A stretch of 64,000 nucleotides of DNA from Pseudoteredinibacter isoporae_A (GCF_040372805.1 NZ_BAABWJ010000001.1:1-64000); one strand, 5' to 3'; positions 44,981 to 55,042 are shown, counted from the first letter of the stretch. Numbers and translations are program-made. Notes: a model not told the origin generated them from the letters alone.

Positions 44981-45616
44981 TTGAACAACGTTCCATTAAC
45001 ACCACATATCGAACATGTGGAAGAGTTTTTAAGTTATTGCCATAGACGCAGGTATCCCGCCAAAAGCACCCTGATCTACGCTGGTGATAACAGTGACTCC
45101 TTGTATTACATTATTCGGGGCTCAGCCACAGTTGTCATCGAGGACGATGAAGGCCGTGAAATGATCGTGGCCTACTTGAACGAAGGCGACTTCATCGGTG
45201 AGATGGGTCTGTTCGAGGACAATGACGCTCGCAGTGCATGGGTACGCGCCAAAACCGAATGTGAAGTTGCGGAAATCAGCTACTCAAAATTCCGCGAAAT
45301 TTCTGAAAGTCATCCTGAATTTATTTACGCCCTGGGCCGCCAAATGGCCAAGCGTTTACGCAATACCACACGCAAGGTTGGCGATCTGGCCTTCCTGGAT
45401 GTGACCGGTCGTGTTGCTCGCACCCTGCTGGATTTAAGCCAGGAGCCCGATGCAATGACTCACCCCGACGGTATGCAAATTAAAATTACTCGCCAGGAAA
45501 TTGGCCGCATTGTCGGCTGCTCCCGAGAGATGGTCGGTCGAGTTCTGAAAACACTGGAAGATCAAGGCCTGGTTTCCGTTAAAGGTAAAACCATGGTGGT
45601 GTTTAACACCCGCTGA
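44981..45616 (+). CDS. vfr: cAMP receptor protein homologue (Vfr/Crp)
   Basis: A 211-residue global regulator. The cAMP pocket is EGDFIGEMGLFE...ARSAWVRAKT, matching the CRP Glu and Arg/Ser contacts. The C-terminal HTH reads ITRQEIGRIVGCSREMVGRV. The start is a TTG with AGGAG six bases upstream. A strong terminator follows. It is adjacent to osmC and coq7. Orthologues include Vfr of Pseudomonas. Confidence 0.95.
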   Translation: MNNVPLTPHIEHVEEFLSYCHRRRYPAKSTLIYAGDNSDSLYYIIRGSATVVIEDDEGREMIVAYLNEGDFIGEMGLFEDNDARSAWVRAKTECEVAEISYSKFREISESHPEFIYALGRQMAKRLRNTTRKVGDLAFLDVTGRVARTLLDLSQEPDAMTHPDGMQIKITRQEIGRIVGCSREMVGRVLKTLEDQGLVSVKGKTMVVFNTR

Positions 45617-45635
45617 TCGATACAGCAGTCATTCC

Positions 45636-45672
45636 AAAAGGGTTAACGCTGTGCTGCGCTAACCCTTTTTTA
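45636..45672 (+). terminator. Terminator of vfr
   Basis: AAAAGGGTTA-A-CGC pairs with GCG-C-TAACCCTTTT and is followed by further T. The reverse strand also has an A-rich lead-in, so it may serve the convergent kinase gene too. Confidence 0.88.
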
Positions 45673-45691
45673 TTGCCCCCAAAATGTAACA

Positions 45692-47149
45692 TCAAGCATC
45701 TCTCGAGCTCGGACTGGGAACGATTGATAAGCAAACCGAAACCATAAAGAAACCGTCTTTCACGGTAAGTTTCACCTCACCATCCATGGCGTTCACCGCC
45801 GCCTTAACAAAACTCAAGCCCAAACCATTCCCATCCTCTTTCCGACTCTGATCAGCTCGAAAGAAACGTTCAAAGACATGCTCTTGCAAATAATCTGGAT
45901 CGGCAGATGACGAACCCTGCTCCCATGGATTACTGCACTCAATACACAAATGACCATTAGATTTTGTTATGCCCAAATGGATTGTGGCCCCCTCAGGGCT
46001 GTACTTGCTGGCATTGTCCAACAGATTACACAGCGACTGCATCAGCAAGGCCCGATCCGCCTTCACCCAAGCCAAACCTTCCGGGCGGGCTTCCATTGGC
46101 TCATTCACACGCCATTTCAAAGATTGCCGATTGGCTTGAAAAACCGGTTCATAGAGTTCAATAGCATCGACACAACAAGGGAACGGATCCATTTCCGACA
46201 GATTGGAAAGCTCGCTGCGGTTTTCCAGGCGATTGATTTGTAATAGCAAACCAAAAGTATTCTGCAGATTGGCCAGCAGCTTCTCGCTGTGCTCCAATTC
46301 AGGGTGCTGCTGTGCCGCTGCTTGCAATTGATTGTAAGCCGCAGTAAGAGGCGTACGTAAATCATGGGCAATGTTATTCGCCTGCTGACGCGTCGACAGC
46401 ATGGCCGTTTCAACATCGCCAAGCATGTGATTGATATTATCAACGGTTACCGCCAATGGACCGCTCAGTTCACTATCAATCACCCGTTGGCTCAGATCCC
46501 CACTCGCCACAATGGCTGCGGTTGTACGATTAATATCAAGCAGGCGCGCCTTAATACGCTGCTGCAACCACCAACTGAGAGCCAGTCCCGCGGTCAGTAC
46601 AATGGCCATAATGGTAAAAAAAATGGCCGGCCAATTATGATTTGGGCTCAAAATACTCGGGTCCAGCGCAACCGTCAGCTCGGCCCCAAAGTCATCCAGC
46701 GGAGCTGTTAATGTGGATAAGGTGACTTCTTTGCCATCATGCAAAAACGTAAACGCCTCAAGCCCTTCTGCCTCACCAATCAATAAGGGAACGTCGGGAG
46801 GAACGATCCCGACCCCAATTCCCATGCTGCTGATCAACTCACCTTCTTTTGACAAAAAGAATTCATAGGCTTTATCGGACTCAAATTCCTTCCGCAGCAA
46901 CTTTTCCAATTCTTTATGAGTCTCCTTCATATCCGGCAAGGCCTCAAGCTGTTTCTGGATCTGTATTTCCAAACGTTCCATTTTGGTTTCAAGGGCCAGC
47001 TGAGCGGAGTCTTCTATGTACCAGGCCCCTAACCAATCAGCCAGTAGAAAGGCCAACACCAGAAACACCATCGCAACAGCGCCGTATATCCACAGCAAAC
47101 CACTGAACGGATCTCGCCACACGGTTCGAAACCAGCGGAGGCGCTTCAT
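45692..47149 (-). CDS. Sensor histidine kinase
   Basis: A 485-residue membrane kinase. Two transmembrane segments (about 18-45 and 172-195) flank a periplasmic sensor domain. A HAMP domain follows, then the H-box NNIAHDLRTPLTAAYNQLQA, N-box LLDNASKYSPEG, and G-boxes RKEDGNGLGLSF. It overlaps the response regulator by 4 bases and forms an operon with a PepSY protein. Confidence 0.92.
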   Translation of the reverse strand: MKRLRWFRTVWRDPFSGLLWIYGAVAMVFLVLAFLLADWLGAWYIEDSAQLALETKMERLEIQIQKQLEALPDMKETHKELEKLLRKEFESDKAYEFFLSKEGELISSMGIGVGIVPPDVPLLIGEAEGLEAFTFLHDGKEVTLSTLTAPLDDFGAELTVALDPSILSPNHNWPAIFFTIMAIVLTAGLALSWWLQQRIKARLLDINRTTAAIVASGDLSQRVIDSELSGPLAVTVDNINHMLGDVETAMLSTRQQANNIAHDLRTPLTAAYNQLQAAAQQHPELEHSEKLLANLQNTFGLLLQINRLENRSELSNLSEMDPFPCCVDAIELYEPVFQANRQSLKWRVNEPMEARPEGLAWVKADRALLMQSLCNLLDNASKYSPEGATIHLGITKSNGHLCIECSNPWEQGSSSADPDYLQEHVFERFFRADQSRKEDGNGLGLSFVKAAVNAMDGEVKLTVKDGFFMVSVCLSIVPSPSSRDA

Positions 47150-47844
47150 TCAAGCACCTCCATCTTGTATCCCGCACCCCGAACGGTGTGCAAGAGAGGC
47201 ACGCAACCTGGGAGATCGATTTTCTTCCTCAAACGGCTGATGTGCACATCAATCACATTGGTCTGGGGATCAAAGTTATGCCCCCACACCTGCTCAAGCA
47301 ACATGGTGCGGGTAATTACCCGCCCAGAGTTTTGCAGGAAATACTCCAGAATGTGGAACTCACGGGTATTGAGCTCAATGTAGTTTCCACCACGGTTAGC
47401 CTTTCGGCTCATACGATCCAGTTCGAGATCCGCCAGAGTTAAGGTATTGTCGACTTGCGTACTGGCCGGCGCAAAGCGGGTGGCCAATATTTCCGCTCGA
47501 GCCAGTAATTCACTGAACGCAAAGGGCTTAACCAGATAATCGTCGCCTCCAGAGCGCAAGCCCTTAACACGCTCATCCACACTGTCGAGTGCACTGAGAA
47601 TCAACACCGGCGTTGTCAGATTGATCGCCCTCAAGGCTTTGAGCATATCGAGGCCATCCATTTCCGGCATCAATCGATCACAAATAATCAATTGGTAGTC
47701 ACTCTGTGCCTGCGTCGCAAGTTGAAAACCTTCACGGCCATCTTTCGCCCAATCAACGCAATGCCCCGATTCCTGCATTCCCTTGCAAATAAACAGAGCC
47801 TGCTCCTGATTGTCTTCAACCAATAGAATTTTCAATGACCTCAA
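47146..47844 (-). CDS. OmpR-family response regulator
   Basis: A 232-residue regulator. The receiver domain has EDN, the phospho-acceptor in IICDRLMPEMDGLD, and the conserved Lys in YLVKPFAF. The winged-helix output has LLEQVWGHNFDPQTNVIDVH, ISRLRKKID and TVRGAGYKM. It is the partner of the overlapping kinase gene. Confidence 0.94.
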   Translation of the reverse strand: MRSLKILLVEDNQEQALFICKGMQESGHCVDWAKDGREGFQLATQAQSDYQLIICDRLMPEMDGLDMLKALRAINLTTPVLILSALDSVDERVKGLRSGGDDYLVKPFAFSELLARAEILATRFAPASTQVDNTLTLADLELDRMSRKANRGGNYIELNTREFHILEYFLQNSGRVITRTMLLEQVWGHNFDPQTNVIDVHISRLRKKIDLPGCVPLLHTVRGAGYKMEVLE

Positions 47845-47909
47845 CCTTTTGTGCTGCGTGTTTGCGGTGAACCACTTTCGTATTTTATACCTGCCTGCAG
47901 ACCAAAAAA

Positions 47910-48590
47910 CTAGTCCAGGACTTTCTTCTCACAAATGACTTCAAATTCCTTATGGATGTGCTGTCGAACATCTTCGGGAATCTCGGGCATGTCCATAAAG
48001 CCTTTAACATCCATATCACCCAGCATCATCCAAGCCGCCTTGTCATCGAAAAATTCGATATTAATATCCTCATCAGCAAAGACGCTGTGAAGTTTGCTGT
48101 CATGAAACATACCACGCTCCATGGACTTGATTTTGAAGCTATCACCATCGAGTACGATTGCGCCGAACCCCCTTTCCAGTTTCATCTCCACCCAATAGTC
48201 ACCGCTTTCCGGATCAAATTCGATGCCTTCCACTTCACCCTCAACCTGCTTCGCTGCGGCACTCAGAGCCTTGTTCATATCGGGCTTGCGCGGTCCTTTG
48301 GATTCCGAGCCAGAACCCAACCGCTTTCCCGTGTCAGCAGCCAGTTCAATAAAATGAGGAAGGCCATCTTGCAAAACCATCAAGCGATAGATACCTGGGC
48401 CATCTTTTTTGTCTTTATAGAACGCCGATATGACGGTACCTCCACTCAAATTTTCGGCGCTTTTTATGGCCTCTGCCACGCCGATTTTATCCTCATCAGC
48501 ATACGCCCACTGGCTTACAAACACAGTAGCAATGACCACCAGAGACAACATTGAAAGACGGCTGGAAACAAACCCTGATTGAAATCTCAT
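47910..48590 (-). CDS. Exported PepSY-domain protein
   Basis: A 226-residue secreted protein. The ATG at 48590 is chosen because GGAGGTGAGT precedes it immediately and it gives a signal peptide ending QWAYA. The PepSY-like region covers about residues 80-160 (YWVEMKLERGFGAIVLDGD). It is 65 bp upstream of the response regulator. PepSY proteins often precede such two-component systems as targets or modulators. Confidence 0.78.
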   Translation of the reverse strand: MRFQSGFVSSRLSMLSLVVIATVFVSQWAYADEDKIGVAEAIKSAENLSGGTVISAFYKDKKDGPGIYRLMVLQDGLPHFIELAADTGKRLGSGSESKGPRKPDMNKALSAAAKQVEGEVEGIEFDPESGDYWVEMKLERGFGAIVLDGDSFKIKSMERGMFHDSKLHSVFADEDINIEFFDDKAAWMMLGDMDVKGFMDMPEIPEDVRQHIHKEFEVICEKKVLD

Positions 48591-48711
48591 ACTCACCTCC
48601 ATAGTAATAATCGAAGCCAGAGTCTTACTCTGACATCGCTTATTCTGCCAAAGGGGCATGAAGGGCTTCTTCCAGAAAGATGACAAATAGTTCATCTGTT
48701 TCAAAACGAAA

Positions 48712-48739
48712 AAGGGCCATGCCTCACGACACAGCCCTT
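48712..48739 (-). terminator. Terminator of trpGDC
   Basis: On the reverse strand AAGGGC pairs with GCCCTT across a 16-base loop and runs into a T-tract, about 70 bp after the trpC stop. Confidence 0.7.
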
Positions 48740-48808
48740 ACCAGAACCATAAGATTCACAAATGGGATCAAATGTCTTTAATCCCTGATGACGCTCAACA
48801 TCATCAAC

Positions 48809-49615
48809 TCAGTGAAACATTTCCATTAATTTTAGACCTGGGTCCTCAGCTCGCATGAACGTCTCACCCACCAGGAAACCATTAACGTTATGACCGCGCA
48901 ATGCCGCCACATCATCAATCGTGGCAATCCCACTCTCAGTAATCACAATGCGATCCTCAGGAATCACATCCAGCAAAGCGAAAGTATTTTCCAAAGACAC
49001 ATCAAACGTATGCAAATTACGATTGTTAATTCCGATCAGCTTATTGGGCAGATCCATCGCCAATTCCAGTTCTTCACGATTGTGCACTTCAACCAGCACA
49101 TCCATACCCAACTCCAAAGCCTGGGCATTGAGATCTTGCAATTGGTGCGCATCCAATGCGGCAACGATAAGCAGAACACAATCGGCACCAATCGCACGAG
49201 CTTCCTGAATTTGATATTCGTGAATAAGAAAGTCTTTACGAATGACCGGCAACTTGGAAGCGCTTCGCGCTTCTTTCAGGTAATCCTCATGGCCCTGAAA
49301 GAAATCAGCATCTGTCAACACAGACAGGCAAGCAGCAGCCCCTTTTTCATAGCTGCGGGCGATATCCGCCGGAAAAAAGTCTTCACGAATGACACCCTTG
49401 CTGGGCGATGCTTTTTTAATCTCGGCAATCACAGCCGCTTGGCCCGATTCGATTTTATTCTCAATAGATTGAACAAAACCCCGCGCAGGCCCCTGCTCTT
49501 CCGACAGGCCACGCAAATCAGCCAAACTCACTTTAGGGCTACGCTCAGCGATTTCTTCCAGCTTTCGGGCCAGGATCTTATCCAATACGGTATTTGTCTT
49601 TTTAAAACTGCTCAC
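48809..49615 (-). CDS. trpC: Indole-3-glycerol-phosphate synthase
   Basis: A 268-residue TIM-barrel enzyme of tryptophan synthesis. Conserved blocks: VIAEIKKASPSKGVIREDF, LSVLTDADFFQG, LPVIRKDFLI, LIGINNRNLHTF and ITESGI. It is a monofunctional enzyme without a trpF fusion. Last gene of trpG-trpD-trpC, 26 bp after trpD. Confidence 0.96.
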   Translation of the reverse strand: MSSFKKTNTVLDKILARKLEEIAERSPKVSLADLRGLSEEQGPARGFVQSIENKIESGQAAVIAEIKKASPSKGVIREDFFPADIARSYEKGAAACLSVLTDADFFQGHEDYLKEARSASKLPVIRKDFLIHEYQIQEARAIGADCVLLIVAALDAHQLQDLNAQALELGMDVLVEVHNREELELAMDLPNKLIGINNRNLHTFDVSLENTFALLDVIPEDRIVITESGIATIDDVAALRGHNVNGFLVGETFMRAEDPGLKLMEMFH

Positions 49616-49641
49616 AATTACATACTCTTTCAGTTGCCGCT

Positions 49642-50673
49642 TCAGTCAAGGCAACGGGTAAATTCTGCCAGTTCGGCAATTTTCTCTTTGCCCAAACCAC
49701 TGGCAATCGTGTCCTGTGCTCGCGCAACACCTTCAGCTAAGGTATCCGCGATGCCACTGACGTAAATCGCGGCACCGGCATTCAGTGCGATAATATCCGC
49801 TGCTTTTTGTGCGTATTGCCCCTGGCGCTTGCCTAAGGCATCGCGAATCAGGGCCAAGGACTCATCGGCACTGTCGACGCTCAAGCCGATCAAGCTCTGG
49901 CTATCAATATCAAAATCTTCCGGCTTGATTTCATATTCGCTGATGTCGCCGTTTTTCAGTTCTGCCACATGGGTGGCTGTCGCTAAAGAAATTTCATCCA
50001 AACCATCTTTGGCATTCACCACCATGACATGCTCAGCGCCGAGGCGTCGTAACACTTCAGCCATGGGGCGACATAGATCACCATTGAACACACCGACAAC
50101 CAAACGCTTAACACCCGCCGGGTTGGTCATGGGGCCGAGAATATTAAAAATCGTGCGTTGAGCCAGCTGTTTGCGAGGAATGATCGAATACTTCATGGCA
50201 CTGTGATGCGCTGGCGCAAACATAAAGCCAACACCCACTTCTTCGGTACAGCGAGCCACTTGTTCAGGTGTAATATCCAAACGAATCCCCGCCGTCTCAA
50301 TCACATCCGCACTGCCGGAGGAACTGGAGATGCTGCGGTTGCCATGCTTCGCGACATGAGCACCGGAGGCGGCGACCACGAAACTCGCCGCCGAAGAAAT
50401 ATTAAACAGGTTAGCGCCATCCCCCCCCGTACCCACGATATCGACCAGATTGTCTGCATTCACCGTCACTTCACTGGCCAGCTCACGCATCACCTGCACT
50501 GCACCGGTTATTTCATCGAGGCTTTCACTCTTCATGCGCAATGCCACAAGGAAGCCTCCAATCTGGGCTTCGGTCGCTTGGCCGGTCATGATTTGACGCA
50601 TCACCGATGCCATTTGCTCAGTCGTCAAATCCTGGCGCTGGATAACAATGCCTAACGCTTCTTGAATATTCAT
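49642..50673 (-). CDS. trpD: Anthranilate phosphoribosyltransferase
   Basis: A 343-residue enzyme. The PRPP-binding DIVGTGGDGANLFNISSAAS, KHGNRSISSSSGSADV and the anthranilate-site GVGFMFAPAHHSAMK are all present. Lies between trpG and trpC. Confidence 0.97.
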   Translation of the reverse strand: MNIQEALGIVIQRQDLTTEQMASVMRQIMTGQATEAQIGGFLVALRMKSESLDEITGAVQVMRELASEVTVNADNLVDIVGTGGDGANLFNISSAASFVVAASGAHVAKHGNRSISSSSGSADVIETAGIRLDITPEQVARCTEEVGVGFMFAPAHHSAMKYSIIPRKQLAQRTIFNILGPMTNPAGVKRLVVGVFNGDLCRPMAEVLRRLGAEHVMVVNAKDGLDEISLATATHVAELKNGDISEYEIKPEDFDIDSQSLIGLSVDSADESLALIRDALGKRQGQYAQKAADIIALNAGAAIYVSGIADTLAEGVARAQDTIASGLGKEKIAELAEFTRCLD

Positions 50674-50718
50674 GGGTTTATTGCTCTTGCTGGTTCACAT
50701 CGTTTGCCGAGATCAGGC

Positions 50719-51294
50719 TTATTGTAAAAAATTATTCAGGAGATCATGGCCGTGGTCACTGAGAATCGACTCAGGGTGGAACTGCACCCCTTCGATATCC
50801 AAGGTTTTATGCCGTAAGCCCATGATCTCATCGATGCTGCCGTCATCATGTTGGGTCCAGGCTGTAATTTCCAGACAATCGGGAAGGCTGTCTTTATCCA
50901 CCACCAGGGAGTGATAACGGGTTGCTTCAAAAGGATTGGCCAGCCCAGAAAAGACACCGCTGTTGTTATGGTAGATCGGAGAAGTTTTACCGTGCATCAC
51001 CTGCTTTGCACGCACCACATCACCACCAAAGACTTGTCCGATGCTCTGATGGCCCAGGCAGATACCCAGAATCGGCAACTTGCCCTGAAAATGCTCGATG
51101 ACCGCCATAGAAACCCCGGCCTCATTAGGCGTACAGGGGCCGGGAGAGATAACAATTTTCTCTGGCGCCAAGGCCTCAATGCCAGCAACATCGATCTCAT
51201 CATTGCGCAGCACTTTCACGTCGGCCTGCAACTCGCCCAGATACTGGACAATGTTATAGGTAAACGAATCGTAGTTATCGATCATTAGAATCAT
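50719..51294 (-). CDS. trpG: Anthranilate synthase glutamine amidotransferase subunit
   Basis: A 191-residue class I amidotransferase. The catalytic triad is visible: Cys in PILGICLGHQSIGQ, and His-Glu in VQFHPESILS. Its partner TrpE is encoded about 9 kb away at 60136-61617, so the two subunits are not in one operon. Confidence 0.96.
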   Translation of the reverse strand: MILMIDNYDSFTYNIVQYLGELQADVKVLRNDEIDVAGIEALAPEKIVISPGPCTPNEAGVSMAVIEHFQGKLPILGICLGHQSIGQVFGGDVVRAKQVMHGKTSPIYHNNSGVFSGLANPFEATRYHSLVVDKDSLPDCLEITAWTQHDDGSIDEIMGLRHKTLDIEGVQFHPESILSDHGHDLLNNFLQ

Positions 51295-51520
51295 GGTGGC
51301 TGCGATATCCTATGGTATAGCGATTTATAAAGGTTTTTATCAGGGGCGGTATTTTCCCCTGAAACGCCTTAGGAATAAAGGGGTAGCGCTCGAAACATTG
51401 AGGAAGGGGCCCTCTCGGCAAGGTGCTCTGGTGCACCGTTCTATTCCACAATTTCTGCATATTCACTGCACAGTTGTCACCTAAGGTGGGCAATGAGAAC
51501 CCACACAGGAGATCGCCATC

Positions 51521-51931
51521 ATGATGCCGTCACCCCGGATTAAAATCACCCTCGCGGTACTCATCCTCTTGGGCGGCCTGGCCCAAAGCCAGCAGTCCAT
51601 CGCCCACAAAGTAAAAACCACCACAGTGCATAAACACAATGGCCACCATCAACTGCCCAAGGTTCACACCAAGTTCGTTTGGAAGGGCGGGCACTATGTC
51701 GTGGCTGGAGGCCTGTTTTACCGATACACCAACCACCATTACACGGTTGTGGCGACGCCTCATGGCGCTCATTTGAAGGTCCTGCCGGGTAAAGCCAACA
51801 TCGTGGTGATCAATCACCAACGCTATCACGTGGTCAATGGCCATTATTATCGGTACAACAAAAAGCGTCATGACTATGTGCTGGTCAAAACACCACGCCC
51901 CAAACCCATCAAGGTCGTTGCTCATCGCTGA
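51521..51931 (+). CDS. Small exported His-rich basic protein
   Basis: A 136-residue protein. A signal peptide (IKITLAVLILLGGLAQSQQS, cleavage near AHK) is followed by a very basic, His- and Tyr-rich mature part with two similar segments, GGLFYRYTNHHYTVVATPHG and NGHYYRYNKKRHDYVLVKTP. It resembles the small DUF6515-like secreted family. AGGAG precedes the ATG. Metal binding is possible because of the His content. A hairpin follows the gene. Confidence 0.65.
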   Translation: MMPSPRIKITLAVLILLGGLAQSQQSIAHKVKTTTVHKHNGHHQLPKVHTKFVWKGGHYVVAGGLFYRYTNHHYTVVATPHGAHLKVLPGKANIVVINHQRYHVVNGHYYRYNKKRHDYVLVKTPRPKPIKVVAHR

Positions 51932-51952
51932 ACCCGTACGAGAACCCTTCTC

Positions 51953-51977
51953 GGGGCCATGATTACGAGATGGCCCC
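51953..51977 (+). terminator. Hairpin after the His-rich protein
   Basis: GGGGCCAT (51953-51960) and ATGGCCCC (51970-51977) form an 8-bp stem. There is no T-run, so its strength as a terminator is uncertain. Confidence 0.55.
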
Positions 51978-52382
51978 TAATAAAGAATAAAGCGCCAAAG
52001 GCCACTCTCTCTTAAAGCGTTTCCATTTATACTCCGCGACTGGCCTCGTCACTTGTCTGTTCCATCCCCAACCCGAATGCCCGGCGATTGGACCAACGGC
52101 CGAATCAAAAGCCTGGATAACCCATTATCGGCGGAGAAGCCAAACGTCATTCGTGGGCGACATAAAACGGACATGATAGACTACTACCCTAATATAAGGT
52201 GCTTGCAGAATTAGCAAACACTCGCATACTTATAAGCGCACCCTACGCGCCTGAACCTGTATGCAAAACCAACAGGTACAGGGAAGAAGCCAAATATCGT
52301 TCATAGGCGAAAAGGCAAGGCTGCTGTTATTCGCGTCACTCTCAATTGAGATAACAATATGGATATTCAGGGGTTTTAATTC
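51978..52382. promoter_or_regulatory. Region upstream of galU with a direct repeat
   Basis: About 400 bp without a gene. Two 26-bp copies, at 52135-52160 and 52285-52310, share 21 bases, begin AGAAGCCAAA and end GGCGA, and lie exactly 150 bp apart. Each can form a small GCC/GGC hairpin, with a C-G to T-A change that keeps one pair. They may be leader or regulator sites for galU. Confidence 0.5.
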
Positions 52383-53306
52383 ATGACCAGCAGTAATTCT
52401 TCATCCTCTTCCCAACATCCACACCGTTTGCGTAAAGCGATCATTCCGGTTGCAGGCCTCGGCACCCGGGTATTGCCAGCCAGTAAGGCTATCCCCAAAG
52501 AAATGTTGCCCGTGGTCGACAAGCCCGTCATCCAGCATGTGGTTGAAGAGGCCGCCGCCGCTGGGTTTACGGAAATTATCTTGGTGACTCGCAGTGCAAA
52601 GAGCGCCATCGAAGATCATTTTGATGTGCATTACGAGTTGGAGAACGAGCTGTCGCGTAAGCACAAACAGGATCTGCTTGAGAGCGTTCAAAGCACCTTA
52701 CCGGAAGGCGTCAATATCAGCAGCGTGCGTCAAGCCAAAGCACTCGGCCTCGGTCATGCGGTACTGTGCGCCGCGCCGCTCGTAGGCGATGAAGATTTCG
52801 CCGTTATCTTGCCCGATATGTTGATTCCCGACCTGCCCGGACAAGGCGCGGATCTGACGCAAATGGTCGCAGCCTATCGTCAGCATGGTTGTGGCCAAAT
52901 CATGGTGGAAGCCGTAGCTGAAGATAAAGTCGAACGATACGGCATTGTCGATTGCGCAGGCCAAAGTCCGGAACCCGGCAACTGCGCCAATATTGTCAAT
53001 ATGGTGGAAAAACCCAAACCTGCCGACGCCCCCTCGAACTTAAGCATTAACGGCCGCTATATTCTGCCGGCTCGGGTCATGGAATTACTGGTCAAAACCG
53101 AGGCGGGTGCCGGCGGTGAAATTCAATTGACCGACGCCATGGCCAGCCTGATCGAAGAAGGTGGGCAATTGATGGCCTACACAATGCGAAGCAAAAGCTA
53201 CGACTGCGGCAATAAAGCCGGTTATCTGGAAGCCAATTTGGTGTATGGCCTGGCGCATCCGGAAACTAAAGACAGTTTGCGTGCTCTATTAAAAAGCTTG
53301 GCCTAA
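52383..53306 (+). CDS. galU: UTP-glucose-1-phosphate uridylyltransferase
   Basis: A 307-residue nucleotidyltransferase that makes UDP-glucose. The N-terminal LRKAIIPVAGLGTRVLPASK, KEMLPVVDKP and the downstream GRYILP and SYDCGNKAGYL are family hallmarks. A Ser-rich leader of about 15 residues precedes the conserved start. The next genes, pgi and a UDP-glucose-dehydrogenase homologue, form a sugar-nucleotide group. Confidence 0.96.
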   Translation: MTSSNSSSSSQHPHRLRKAIIPVAGLGTRVLPASKAIPKEMLPVVDKPVIQHVVEEAAAAGFTEIILVTRSAKSAIEDHFDVHYELENELSRKHKQDLLESVQSTLPEGVNISSVRQAKALGLGHAVLCAAPLVGDEDFAVILPDMLIPDLPGQGADLTQMVAAYRQHGCGQIMVEAVAEDKVERYGIVDCAGQSPEPGNCANIVNMVEKPKPADAPSNLSINGRYILPARVMELLVKTEAGAGGEIQLTDAMASLIEEGGQLMAYTMRSKSYDCGNKAGYLEANLVYGLAHPETKDSLRALLKSLA

Positions 53307-53398
53307 AACCGATTGTCGATATCCGCTGAGGCGCACCGTCGCTCTTTTGCCACTGTGCCTGCCAACGCAAAGTTTATTGAAATGAATACAAGAACAAT

Positions 53399-55042
53399 AT
53401 GAATAACATCAGCGAGAGTTCCCAGTGGCAGGCCCTGCAAGACTTGGCCGATCAACAGCGCCAGCAACCTATTCACCAGCTGTTTAGTGAGAACCCTAAA
53501 CGCTTTGAGCAACTCAGCTTTCGTCATGGTGAATTGCTGGTGGATTTTTCCAAACAGCATTATCAAGCCAACACGCTGGAAAATTTAATTGCACTTGCCG
53601 AACAATGTGAACTGCCAAACTGGATCCATCAGCTTTTTGCAGGTGCGGAAGTTAACCACACAGAACAGCGCCCGGCCTTGCATACAGCCCTGCGCCTGCC
53701 CGAAGGAAAAGAGTGCTGGCTGAATGGTGAAAACATCAGTATCGATGTTCAGCAAAATTTGCAGCGCATGGACGAACTTGTTCATTTAATCCATACCGGA
53801 CAATGGCGTGGGTGCAGCGGCGAAGCCATCGATACAGTGGTGAATATCGGCGTCGGAGGTTCAGATCTCGGTCCCTTAATGGCCTGCAATGCGCTGGCTG
53901 AAACTCCCGCTCGCGACGACAATGGCAAGCTCGCACAACAAGCTGCTATTGATGTGCACTTTGTCAGTTCAATGGATGGCAGTCAGCTCGCTGATTTATT
54001 GAAAGTGCTCAATCCCATGCGCACGTTGTTTGTCATTGCCTCGAAATCGTTCACCACCATCGACACTATGGCCAACGCCGCTACCGCCAAAGAGTGGCTG
54101 AACCAGAACGCCAACTGCAGCGAAACTGCTCTGATTGCCAGGCATTTTATTGCGGTTTCCTCAAAGCCGGAAAAAATGCAGGCCTGGGGAATTCCAAAAC
54201 AAAATCAATTGGAGTTCTGGGAATGGACCGGCGGGCGCTACTCGATGTGGTCGGCCATTGGCTTGTTGATTGCTCTGAAGCTCGGCATGAGCGCTTTTAA
54301 AACCATGCTGGCCGGAGCGCACAGTATGGACGAACACTTTCGACTGGCGCCTTTAAAAGAAAACATCCCGGCACTGCTGGCATTAACCGGTATCTGGAAC
54401 ATAAATTTTCTGAACATTGGCGCTCACGCCATACTGCCCTATGACGGTCGCTTGAAAAATTTACCTGCTTATCTTGAACAGTTGGAAATGGAGAGCAATG
54501 GCAAAAGTGTGAACCGCCAGGGTGAAACCGTTGACTACAACACCTGCCCAATTTTATGGGGTGAAATCGGCACCAATGCCCAGCACGCATTTTACCAGTT
54601 GTTGCACCAGGGCACCGAAGCCGTTATGTGCGATTTCATTGTCGCCGCCAAGCGATACGGCCCGGATGCCAGCCAGGAATTACGTCATCAACACCAACTC
54701 AATCTGGCCAACTGCTTTGCCCAGAGCCGTATTCTGGCCTTGGGCGACAGCGTCCTGGACGATGCTCACAGCGCACCGGCACACAAACGTTATCAAGGCA
54801 ACCAACCTTGCACCACTATTATGCTCAACGAACTGACGCCATTTACATTTGGACAGTTGATTGCCATGTACGAACACAAAGTCTTTGTGCAATCCGTGAT
54901 TTGGGGAATCAACCCTTTCGATCAATGGGGCGTTGAGTTGGGCAAGCAGGTGGCAACCAAACTACTCGGCCAATTGGATGGGCAAGAAACCAACAATCTG
55001 GATGCCTCTACCGCCGGATTAATTCAGGCCATCAATCAATAA
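53399..55042 (+). CDS. pgi: Glucose-6-phosphate isomerase
   Basis: A 547-residue glycolytic enzyme. Conserved blocks: NIGVGGSDLGP, ASKSFTTIDTM, WEWTGGRYSMWSAIGL and HKVFVQSVIWGINPFDQWGV. The length matches bacterial Pgi (about 550). It lies 92 bp after galU and 27 bp before the UDP-glucose-dehydrogenase homologue. Confidence 0.97.
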   Translation: MNNISESSQWQALQDLADQQRQQPIHQLFSENPKRFEQLSFRHGELLVDFSKQHYQANTLENLIALAEQCELPNWIHQLFAGAEVNHTEQRPALHTALRLPEGKECWLNGENISIDVQQNLQRMDELVHLIHTGQWRGCSGEAIDTVVNIGVGGSDLGPLMACNALAETPARDDNGKLAQQAAIDVHFVSSMDGSQLADLLKVLNPMRTLFVIASKSFTTIDTMANAATAKEWLNQNANCSETALIARHFIAVSSKPEKMQAWGIPKQNQLEFWEWTGGRYSMWSAIGLLIALKLGMSAFKTMLAGAHSMDEHFRLAPLKENIPALLALTGIWNINFLNIGAHAILPYDGRLKNLPAYLEQLEMESNGKSVNRQGETVDYNTCPILWGEIGTNAQHAFYQLLHQGTEAVMCDFIVAAKRYGPDASQELRHQHQLNLANCFAQSRILALGDSVLDDAHSAPAHKRYQGNQPCTTIMLNELTPFTFGQLIAMYEHKVFVQSVIWGINPFDQWGVELGKQVATKLLGQLDGQETNNLDASTAGLIQAINQ

